From positions 1 through 8,893 of the forward strand of contig JAQBNQ010000113.1 of the NCBI GenBank assembly GCA_028288545.1: a stretch of DNA of 8,893 nucleotides, in the 5' to 3' direction. Positions 1-6,462 of the stretch are shown in pieces. The position numbers and the translations under genes are program-made. The stretch comes from Bacteroidota bacterium (GTDB lineage: Bacteria > Bacteroidota > Bacteroidia > Chitinophagales > LD1). Under the pieces are notes generated by a model. It was not told the origin of the DNA. It saw only the letters and a program-made list of their open reading frames with translations, and did no database searches. Positions within the stretch are counted from its first letter, which is position 1, and each line of letters starts with the position of its first letter.

Positions 1-328
1 GGCGGACCAAGAGTTGAAGGTTTTCGTGTTTTAATCCATCAAAAAGCTCGAACCCGATTTCAGCCTCATCAAAATATTCGGCACCGGTAATTTCTATTTG
101 ATTGCGGAGTATAATTGAGTAGACAAAATAGGGAAAACCAAGTTGATTGATTTTTTCAAAAACGGCTGAATCGTCGGACTTGATCTTTACCCGCACCATG
201 TCATACCGGTTGCTTATTATCTCGTTTTGTAATTCTCTTACCGTCCAATTATGATTGGCAATAGTTCCCCTTCCGAAATTTAATCCGAATATTCCGCTCT
301 CGTCTTTTGAAAAATGGATATAACCCAT
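1..328 (-). CDS. Putative WecD/GNAT-like N-acyltransferase, N-terminal part (3' end cut by window edge)
   Basis: About 109 codons are visible, read from an ATG at 328 to the left edge; the rest of the gene lies outside. The visible N-terminus carries an SGIFGLNFGRGTI segment (residues 11-23), then a helix, then VRVKIKSDD and FEKINQLGFPYF (residues 45-69). This resembles the N-terminal half of TDP-fucosamine acetyltransferase WecD and related sugar N-acyltransferases, which start with a 'DS.FFG..fgri' segment followed by 'L...GF'. The acetyl-CoA binding half is not visible, so the assignment is tentative. The frame is open upstream of 328 for 19 more codons, back to a TAG and into the preceding gene. 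No ATG, GTG or TTG lies there, so 328 is the best start, 25 bases after the glycosyltransferase stop. As last visible gene of the operon it would be expected to acylate an amino group made by the upstream aminotransferase. Confidence 0.55.
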   Translation of the reverse strand, partial: MGYIHFSKDESGIFGLNFGRGTIANHNWTVRELQNEIISNRYDMVRVKIKSDDSAVFEKINQLGFPYFVYSIILRNQIEITGAEYFDEAEIGFELFDGLKHENLQLLVR

Positions 329-353
329 CTGGTTAAAATTGATGAAAGAGTTT

Positions 354-1220
354 TTAAACCTCCACAGATTTGAACTGTGGTTTTCTCTTGCCTTCTACCT
401 GCAGGCGAGAAAAAAAATAAACCCCCATGCTCAACATGAAAGCGACCAAAGGTATGATAATTAAAAATTTTGCATCCGGAATATGTCCTGAGACTTTTAC
501 TATAGTAAATACGGCAAATAAAACACTCAATGCAATCATCGCATTGCTAAAACGAAAAAGACTAAACCATATATACTGCGAAAAAAAAAGAAAAAGCCTC
601 GCAATATTATAATTGCTTACACCGCGTTGAGATGGATTATGTCCAACGTTAACATTGCCCATTTTTTCGGCAGGTATTTCCCAAACGAAATAAATATTCA
701 AACCCTTAGGCATCACCGCAGCCATTTTTGACTTGCTGAACATGCGGTAACTTAGAAAGTACTTCACCTTTCGATGCGAACGTAAAATGACCTGGTTAAA
801 TGCCCACCGTGCCACTGCAGGTAGTATTTTAAACCGGGCTTCAGGTGTCCTTACTTCGGGATTGCCATAAACAATAATATACTTCCCCTTATTAAAAACT
901 GCCGCCAATTTCAAAATATCCCCGGGTGAATACTGCAAATCATCATCCATAGTTATTACCGCATCATACCTGGTGTGTTCAATTCCGCAGAGGGTGGCAA
1001 TGTTTTGGCCAGCGTTATTCTGCATAGCCAGTATCCTCACATTCTTATCTCCCGTTTTGATAGACCTCAAAACTTTCAATGAATCGTCCCCGCTGCAATC
1101 ATCTACAAAAATGATTTCATAGCGGTCTGCCATTTTTGCCATCACTTCGCTAAGCTGCAGGTAAAGCTCCCGTAGTGTTTTGCTGCTATTGTAAACCGGT
1201 ATAACTAAGCTGTAATCCAT
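354..1220 (-). CDS. GT2 family glycosyltransferase, polyprenyl-phosphate (DPM1/ArnC/GtrB-like) type, with two C-terminal membrane helices
   Basis: This 288-residue protein is a GT-A fold glycosyltransferase expected to transfer a sugar from a nucleotide donor to undecaprenyl phosphate at the inner face of the cytoplasmic membrane. Visible motifs are VIPVYN near the N-terminus (residues 6-11), the nucleotide-binding FVDDCSGDDS (38-47), the metal-binding MDDDLQ (91-96) and an SQRGVSNYN loop (197-205) that corresponds to the 'R.G.SkY' loop of dolichyl-phosphate-mannose synthase-like enzymes. Hydrophobic segments at about 222-243 and 251-271 fit the two membrane helices of the GtrB/ArnC subgroup, and a short basic tail follows. 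The ATG at 1220 lies inside the preceding FAD oxidoreductase gene (16-base overlap), so translational coupling is likely. The sugar is not predictable. A transferase that would take the sugar from the lipid carrier is not in view. The family call is firm; polyprenyl phosphate as acceptor is inferred from the architecture. Confidence 0.85.
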   Translation of the reverse strand: MDYSLVIPVYNSSKTLRELYLQLSEVMAKMADRYEIIFVDDCSGDDSLKVLRSIKTGDKNVRILAMQNNAGQNIATLCGIEHTRYDAVITMDDDLQYSPGDILKLAAVFNKGKYIIVYGNPEVRTPEARFKILPAVARWAFNQVILRSHRKVKYFLSYRMFSKSKMAAVMPKGLNIYFVWEIPAEKMGNVNVGHNPSQRGVSNYNIARLFLFFSQYIWFSLFRFSNAMIALSVLFAVFTIVKVSGHIPDAKFLIIIPLVAFMLSMGVYFFSRLQVEGKRKPQFKSVEV

Positions 1221-2554
1221 TTAGCTGCTGTATCTGACAGAAAAATATTTTCGGGGTCCAATTCGTGCTTCAATTTTAGCCACTGTTCAAAACCGGGAAA
1301 CGAATATTTCAACTGGTTAGGACTGATATACGGGTATTTCGACAGGTAAAATTTCCCGTCTAAAGAAGTAACTAATTCAGTATATTTTTTCAAAAAATCT
1401 TTTCCTTTAACGGTATTAACCAAAACAGAGTCAAAGGTATTTGTAATTGAAAGGCCGTTCCCACTAAATGACAGGTACACATTATCGGCCCGGTGCCATT
1501 TTACTGCACTTGAAACGGGGGAAATCTTAAATGCTTTTACTAATTCTCTTATATCAGTAAAGGCGCTTAGAAATTTTTCGCGGGGAAAGAGAGTTTGAAG
1601 TTCGTAAAATGAATTTTGCTTAAAAAGATATTTGTTACCCGGGTATTTTCGCCAGGGGTAAAGATAGTTTATCACAAACTGGTGTTTGGTTTTTCCATCC
1701 TGATGTGCAGCCCCGACTACGTGATTAAAAAGGGGATAGGTTGCAGGATTCCACAAAACAGAAACCAATTTCCAGAATGTTTTAGGAGACAGGCCCGCAA
1801 TGTTCGTTTTTATTACTGGAAAAAGAACACCCTTCATGCTTTCACCGGCACGGGTTAAATCAAAAGCGGCGGTTCGTACAATTGAAGCTTGAAATGAGTT
1901 TAACATATCTATCCAGGCGTATTTATGTTCCACTACGGTATCTTCAAAATCCGCAAGAGCTTTGATATCCATTTTTCTTTCGCTCGCTGATACCATTAGG
2001 GAGGGTAATTGTTTTAATTTCAAGGTAATCTCAATAATGATACCCATCAGGCCCAGGCCGGCCAATACCGCTTTCATCAATTCATCTTCTTTATCAACGG
2101 TAATTATACTTCCGGTTGCTGTTATCAGTTTCAGGTTCAAAATATTATTTCCGAAATTGCCATGCTTCCAACTGTCTTTTCCATGACAATTAGATGAGGT
2201 CATTCCCCCTACTGTATCCGAATAAGATCCGCTTAACCCGCTCAGGTAATACCCGGCAGGAAGTGCTAATCTCAATACATCGCATATCCTTACACCACTT
2301 TCAACGGTAATTTCGCCTTTATCCCGGTTAAAATCAATTATGCGGTTCATTTTGGTCAATGAAATGTGTAACTGACCATCTGCTAAAAATATATCTCCGA
2401 AGCTGTTTTGTGCCCCCATTGGGCAAACCTTTAACCCGCGCTGCTTTGCAAAGTGCAGGGCGCTCAATGCTTCGTCAGCATTATTCGGTTGTACCCAAAA
2501 ACCTTTTACGGTCCGGTGACTGGTATAGTGTTGTATGGTTACATCGGCAAGCAT
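1205..2554 (-). CDS. FAD-binding oxidoreductase, DprE1-like (PCMH/FAD_binding_4 fold)
   Basis: This 449-residue flavoenzyme has the architecture of the sugar-oxidising VAO/PCMH superfamily. PMGAQNSFGD (residues 45-54) takes the place of the 'GRG.S.gD' FAD loop. The segment 105-135, with GLSGSYSDTVGG and NCHGKDSWKHGNFG, matches the 'GtrhvTvGG...d.HGKNhh..GsFG' flavin-binding stretch of decaprenylphosphoryl-ribose 2'-oxidase (DprE1) relatives. LGLMGIIIEITLKL (168-180) closes the FAD domain. The C-terminal FYLSKYPYISP (402-412) followed by WLKLKHELDPENIFLSD (425-441) resembles the DprE1 region with its active-site lysine and the 'W...R...DP..vF.SD' ending, with K406 the likely lysine counterpart. 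DprE1 oxidises the 2'-hydroxyl of a polyprenyl-phosphate pentose; the substrate here is unknown. The gene starts 12 bases after the aminotransferase stop and overlaps the next gene by 16 bases. No DprE2-type short-chain reductase is present. An aldonolactone oxidase-like role is an alternative. Confidence 0.8.
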   Translation of the reverse strand: MLADVTIQHYTSHRTVKGFWVQPNNADEALSALHFAKQRGLKVCPMGAQNSFGDIFLADGQLHISLTKMNRIIDFNRDKGEITVESGVRICDVLRLALPAGYYLSGLSGSYSDTVGGMTSSNCHGKDSWKHGNFGNNILNLKLITATGSIITVDKEDELMKAVLAGLGLMGIIIEITLKLKQLPSLMVSASERKMDIKALADFEDTVVEHKYAWIDMLNSFQASIVRTAAFDLTRAGESMKGVLFPVIKTNIAGLSPKTFWKLVSVLWNPATYPLFNHVVGAAHQDGKTKHQFVINYLYPWRKYPGNKYLFKQNSFYELQTLFPREKFLSAFTDIRELVKAFKISPVSSAVKWHRADNVYLSFSGNGLSITNTFDSVLVNTVKGKDFLKKYTELVTSLDGKFYLSKYPYISPNQLKYSFPGFEQWLKLKHELDPENIFLSDTAAKWITA

Positions 2555-2566
2555 GAAACAAGTTAT

Positions 2567-4057
2567 CTAAAACACCATTTTCCGAAACTTCCTTATCGCA
2601 AAGTCAACCACATCTATTAGCGAAAAACGTGCAACAGCATCATCAATTTTTGCAAGCATTGCATTGAGGTCATCGTCGCTTACAATAGCGGCAGGTGAAA
2701 AAAGCACAAACACCTCGCTTTGGCCGCCAAAAAAAGTATATATACTATAATGTCTAAAAAGATAATCGCAAAACACAGCAGCTTCAAGCTTGCTGATGAA
2801 AAGCCTTTCTCTTGTATAACCAACTGGCAAAATTTCTGCCAGTTTGCCCAAAGAATCAGGCACCACTTTTATTTGCATCCCAAATAATGTTCCTGCTCCT
2901 TTCCAGCCAATTATTTTATCAGGGTATTTCAATTGTATATTTTCCAAGGCGCCAATTATCTTTTTTTCTATTAACGTCGTTCTGCCTGCAACATTCTCAT
3001 CCAGCATGGTATTAATCGCTTCAATGGCAGTAACACACTCTTCTCCAAAGCCATTATAAGTAGTTGAATGAAGAAAAGCATCGGATGTATTTCCGTAAGC
3101 CTGCTTAAATACTTTGCTGGTGGAAACAAAAGCCGAAATGGAAGCTTTTCCCCCGCCAAGGGCTTTCGAAATTGCAAGTATATCAGGGTAGATTTCGCTT
3201 TTTAAGAAGTAAAATAAAGGCCCGGTTTTGTACCAGCCACTATATATTTCATCAAAAATCAGGATTATATCATCTTTATCGCAAATCGTTCTTAGCTGCT
3301 TCAAAAAATCATCTTCAGCTGCAGTAAGTGTACTTACAGAAAAGGGTTCTACTATGATAGCGTATATCTCCGAAGTACCACCGCCGTTGCGCAACTGATC
3401 TACTAATTGCTTTAGGGTATCAATGGAGTTGTAAACAAAGGGGTGTGTTCCCCCGATAACTGGAAATTTAAAATGAACTTCCTTTGAACCTGTAATGCTA
3501 CCCGCTCCCAACAGTTTTCCGTGGTAAGCCGAACCGGAGTGAAGTATGTGCTTTCTTTTCCCGTTGTGATATTTGTACGCGGTTTTTATGGCGCCCTCTA
3601 CTGCTTCTGCGCCTGAGTTGCAAAAAAAGGAATATTGCAGCTTCCCATTCAACAAGGAAGATAAGTTATGGCTTAGTGCCGCTGTGTATGGCGAGAAAAC
3701 GGTTTTGTGTACTTCCATTCGCCTCGCCTGCTGAAATTTTATACGCGCCTCAAGAATCCGGGGATGATTATGCCCTAAGGTAAGAACGCCCATACCCCCG
3801 GTAGCATCAAATACCTTTCCCTTCTTTTTAAAATACATCCATGCCCCTTCAGCCTCCTCAACCAGGTCCTCTCCAAACGAAAAAGAATAGATCACATCTT
3901 CAACACCGGGATTGACATATTCTTTGTACCATTCTCTTATCGTTTCAACGTCAAGCCGGTACATTTCATCAAGTGAAATCAGCTTGTTTTGCAATTTATC
4001 ATCCGGTTTGCCCGAAAGGCCAGGTGAGTTGTAATTCACAACTGCAATATATTTCAA
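2567..4057 (-). CDS. Class III PLP-dependent aminotransferase
   Basis: This 496-residue protein is a fold-type I, class III (ornithine/putrescine aminotransferase and glutamate-semialdehyde aminomutase-like) enzyme. Visible signatures are GHNHP (95-99), the phosphate-binding FFCNSGAEAVEGA (144-156), YHGK (178-181), the pyridine-nitrogen aspartate in LIFDEIYSGW (266-275, D269), the Schiff-base lysine in ISKALGGGKASISAF (296-310, K298) and STTYNGFG (331-338). All catalytic elements appear intact. The longest reading starts at a TTG (4057); the first ATG of the frame is at 3964 (codon 32) and would give 465 residues still covering the whole fold. In-frame codons upstream of the TTG run only to a TAA at 4091-4093 and include no ATG. 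It is the first gene of the minus-strand operon, with the FAD oxidoreductase following after 12 bases, so it may aminate a keto- or aldehyde-sugar or another carbonyl made by that pathway. The family is clear; the amino donor and acceptor are unknown. Confidence 0.88.
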   Translation of the reverse strand: MKYIAVVNYNSPGLSGKPDDKLQNKLISLDEMYRLDVETIREWYKEYVNPGVEDVIYSFSFGEDLVEEAEGAWMYFKKKGKVFDATGGMGVLTLGHNHPRILEARIKFQQARRMEVHKTVFSPYTAALSHNLSSLLNGKLQYSFFCNSGAEAVEGAIKTAYKYHNGKRKHILHSGSAYHGKLLGAGSITGSKEVHFKFPVIGGTHPFVYNSIDTLKQLVDQLRNGGGTSEIYAIIVEPFSVSTLTAAEDDFLKQLRTICDKDDIILIFDEIYSGWYKTGPLFYFLKSEIYPDILAISKALGGGKASISAFVSTSKVFKQAYGNTSDAFLHSTTYNGFGEECVTAIEAINTMLDENVAGRTTLIEKKIIGALENIQLKYPDKIIGWKGAGTLFGMQIKVVPDSLGKLAEILPVGYTRERLFISKLEAAVFCDYLFRHYSIYTFFGGQSEVFVLFSPAAIVSDDDLNAMLAKIDDAVARFSLIDVVDFAIRKFRKMVF

Positions 4058-4179
4058 TTTTCCGAAGGTTTGAATCTCTGCTGTTTTAATTTAACCCATA
4101 TTCAGTCCGGATTTTTATATTTTCCCATTCGCATTTATTCTATAAATGTGCAAAAAACTTAATTTCAATTATCATCCTT
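4058..4179. promoter_or_regulatory. Divergent intergenic spacer expected to hold both promoters
   Basis: These 122 AT-rich bases separate the minus-strand aminotransferase operon from the plus-strand lipoprotein gene and are the only sizeable non-coding DNA in the window. I looked on both strands for the Bacteroidota promoter pair (TTTG, then TAnnTTTG about 19-21 bases later). The closest single boxes are TATATTTT on the plus strand at 4116-4123 and TAAGTTTT on the minus strand near 4151-4162. Neither has a convincing upstream TTTG at the right distance. Promoter activity is therefore inferred from the divergent layout, not from clear motifs. Confidence 0.4.
4130..4150. repeat. Near-perfect inverted repeat in the divergent spacer, possible operator
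   Basis: The arms are CGCATTTAT (4130-4138) and ATAAATGTG (4142-4150), separated by TCT. Eight of nine base pairs match, including seven in a row next to the spacer. It lies 29 bases before the lipoprotein ATG and about 72 bases before the aminotransferase TTG, a place where a dimeric regulator could control both directions. No regulator gene is visible, and in AT-rich DNA a palindrome of this size can arise by chance. Confidence 0.35.
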
Positions 4180-6462
4180 ATGTTTAAAATTTTCAGGAAC
4201 ATCTTTCTTTCTGGTAGCCTGTTAATGTTATTGTTTACCGGTTGTAATCGCGATAAACCACATGGGGTACCATCGGTTACCTGTGGACCGCCTCTTACCG
4301 GCATGAAGTTTATTCTGGATAGTCTATACAAGCAGCAAATATTTCCTCAAAATTTTACAAGGAATGATTTAGCTGTTAAGTTGTGCCAGCAACGTTTAAC
4401 CCTGGCCGAAAGAGATTCCCCGGCAGTGTTCATTAATCAATGCAGAATGGAATTGGCATATCAGCTATTATTCAATAACCAGATCGACACTGCCATTTCA
4501 ATCTTTACGAATTTGCTTTACAACAGTGACAAATCATCTACATCAAAGGAGGAAATGTCAAGGCGTCATTTATTTACGGCGTTGGCAATTTCCTATATGC
4601 GAAAAGGCGAAGTGCAAAATTGTCTAACCAATCATAATGCCACCTCGTGCATTTATCCTTTCGATGCTGCGGCTCTTCATTTAGATCCATCGGGATCAGA
4701 TAGTGCAATGGTATATTTATTAAAGGCGCTTGACGAAAACGCCGAAAGCGATTCCAATGTTTGGTTGCTTAATCTTCTTGCGATGACGGTTAATAAATAT
4801 CCCGAAGCCGTTCCATCTAAATTTCGGGTTGATCTCGAGAAATACTCAAGGGGCAATGTTTTTCCGCGATTCCGGAATATTGCTGCAGAGAAAGGGGTCG
4901 ATTATTTTGGTCATTTTGGGGGAGCCGATGTAGAGGACTTTAATAATGATGGGCTGCCGGATGTTTTCTGCACCTCCTCTAATTTGAACGAGGGGGTTAA
5001 ATTATATATTCAAACGCCAGACTCGGGGTTCATTGATTTTACCCAGAAAGCAGGCTTAAGTGGAATTACGGGCGGTGTAAATACAATTCATGCTGATTTT
5101 GACAACGACGGCCTTAACGACATATTTATTATGCGTGGAGGCTGGCAAGGTTTGGGTGGGGTACAGCCGGCATCGCTTTTAAAGAATTTAGGCAACGGAA
5201 AATTTGAAGATGTAACTATCAAAGCAGGGCTGTTATCTTTTAAACCCTCCCATACTGCATGTTGGGGCGATTTTAATAATGATGGACTGCTTGATCTATT
5301 TGTTGGTCACGAAAATAATGACAATGAATTTTCGGGACCTTTCCCCGGTCGTAGTTGTGAACTTTATTTGAATAACGGTAACGGAACTTTTAGCGAAGTA
5401 AGTGATAAGTGCGGTCTTAAAATTGACAACTTTGTTAAAGGCAGTGTATGGTTCGATTACAATAACGATGGGAAGTTGGATCTTTACATTTCTAATTTCG
5501 GCGGTAAAAATCTCCTTTATAGAAATGAGGGACCCGATATAAATGGTACGTGGCACTTTACCGAGGTGGCAGGCATAGCGGGTGTCCAGGAACCTCAATT
5601 CAGTTTTCCTGTAGCTGCATTTGACATTAATCAGGATGGATGGGATGATTTATACGTTGGCGGGTTTGATATTGACAAAGTAAAATTGGCATCCGAATAC
5701 CAGGGCAAAGTAGAACCGGTAAGTCCTCCTAAAATATTTATCAATCAAAAAAACGGAACGTTTAAGGAAATGTCTGCAGCTTATGGTATCCACCGCTCTA
5801 TTTATGCTATGGCCCTTAACTATGGCGACCTTGATTTAGATGGATATCCGGATCTTTACCTGGCTACCGGGTTTGGAGATTATTCCGCGCTTTTTCCAAA
5901 TATTCTGCTGCGAAATGTTGAAGGCCGGCAATTTGCGGATGTCACTTCTGCCAGCGGTACCGGTCATTTGCAAAAGGGGCATGGAATCGCCATTTGCGAT
6001 ATCGACCACGACGGGGATAACGATATTTTTGCCCGGTTTGGTGGATTTTTATCAGGCGATGGGTATTGGAGCGCCCTGTTTGAAAATCCCGGCAATTCCA
6101 ATAAGTGGATATCGCTAAAGCTTGAAGGGACAAAGGCTAACCGCTCTGCAATTGGAAGTAGGATAAAGGTTACGGTTAAAACTGCAGCGGGTAAACACGA
6201 TATTTATACAAAAATCGGCACAGGTGGTAGTTACGGCGCCTCATCACTTCAGCAACTTATTGGTTTAGGCAAAGCTGAATCGATTGAGTCTCTTGAAATT
6301 ATTTGGCCGGGCACAACAACTGCCCAAATTTTTCATTCTTTGAGCCTGAACAAAGCTTACTGGATAAAAGAAAATTCAGTTTCTCCCCAGGAATTACCAT
6401 ATGCTCCTATCAGGGGTAAGGCCCCATCAAAGAAAAAAATGCGCGATTCTCACGTTATGTAG
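4180..6462 (+). CDS. CRTAC1-family FG-GAP/VCBS repeat lipoprotein with ASPIC/UnbV C-terminal domain
   Basis: This 760-residue protein is predicted to be exported and lipid-anchored. A basic start (MFKIFRN) and a hydrophobic stretch lead to LFTGC, with C22 the likely lipidated cysteine (F at -3 is slightly unusual). Residues about 60-215 look alpha-helical and TPR-like and contain NCLTNHNATSCIYP (147-160) and WLLNLLAM (195-202), which I associate with Bacteroidota CRTAC1 proteins. Seven D.(N/D).DG..D calcium-loop repeats follow at about 253, 306, 364, 426, 482, 550 and 607, consistent with a seven-bladed FG-GAP/VCBS propeller. The C-terminal ASPIC/UnbV domain (about 643-730) shows AIGSRIKV, IGTGGSYGASS and IGLGKAESIESLEIIWPG. 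Its role is unknown; calcium-dependent binding at the cell surface is plausible. It is the only plus-strand gene here, starts divergently from the aminotransferase, and its 3' end overlaps the dioxygenase gene by 8 bases. Confidence 0.92.
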   Translation: MFKIFRNIFLSGSLLMLLFTGCNRDKPHGVPSVTCGPPLTGMKFILDSLYKQQIFPQNFTRNDLAVKLCQQRLTLAERDSPAVFINQCRMELAYQLLFNNQIDTAISIFTNLLYNSDKSSTSKEEMSRRHLFTALAISYMRKGEVQNCLTNHNATSCIYPFDAAALHLDPSGSDSAMVYLLKALDENAESDSNVWLLNLLAMTVNKYPEAVPSKFRVDLEKYSRGNVFPRFRNIAAEKGVDYFGHFGGADVEDFNNDGLPDVFCTSSNLNEGVKLYIQTPDSGFIDFTQKAGLSGITGGVNTIHADFDNDGLNDIFIMRGGWQGLGGVQPASLLKNLGNGKFEDVTIKAGLLSFKPSHTACWGDFNNDGLLDLFVGHENNDNEFSGPFPGRSCELYLNNGNGTFSEVSDKCGLKIDNFVKGSVWFDYNNDGKLDLYISNFGGKNLLYRNEGPDINGTWHFTEVAGIAGVQEPQFSFPVAAFDINQDGWDDLYVGGFDIDKVKLASEYQGKVEPVSPPKIFINQKNGTFKEMSAAYGIHRSIYAMALNYGDLDLDGYPDLYLATGFGDYSALFPNILLRNVEGRQFADVTSASGTGHLQKGHGIAICDIDHDGDNDIFARFGGFLSGDGYWSALFENPGNSNKWISLKLEGTKANRSAIGSRIKVTVKTAAGKHDIYTKIGTGGSYGASSLQQLIGLGKAESIESLEIIWPGTTTAQIFHSLSLNKAYWIKENSVSPQELPYAPIRGKAPSKKKMRDSHVM

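Noticed and set aside
362..380. Perfect six-base stem with seven-base loop (CCACAG/CTGTGG) followed by TTTT on the plus strand, resembling a terminator
   Set aside because: It lies inside the C-terminal coding end of the minus-strand glycosyltransferase, the T-run is on the wrong strand for that operon, and no plus-strand gene ends here. The adjacent GGAGG on the minus strand is about 30 bases from the next ATG, too far to act as its ribosome binding site.
427..612. Plus-strand open frame of 61 codons over the glycosyltransferase
   Set aside because: Antisense to a well-supported gene; lysine-rich low-complexity translation with no recognisable motif.
1616..1858. Plus-strand open frame of 80 codons over the FAD oxidoreductase
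   Set aside because: Antisense to a gene with clear domain motifs; translation shows no domain features.
5296..5598. Minus-strand open frame of 100 codons inside the ASPIC lipoprotein gene
   Set aside because: Opposes the FG-GAP repeats; its length reflects the Asn/Asp-rich codons of the other strand.
4904..6030. Repeated D-x-N/D-x-D-G coding units considered as DNA-level tandem repeats
   Set aside because: The similarity is at protein level with uneven spacing and diverged codons, as expected for FG-GAP propeller blades.
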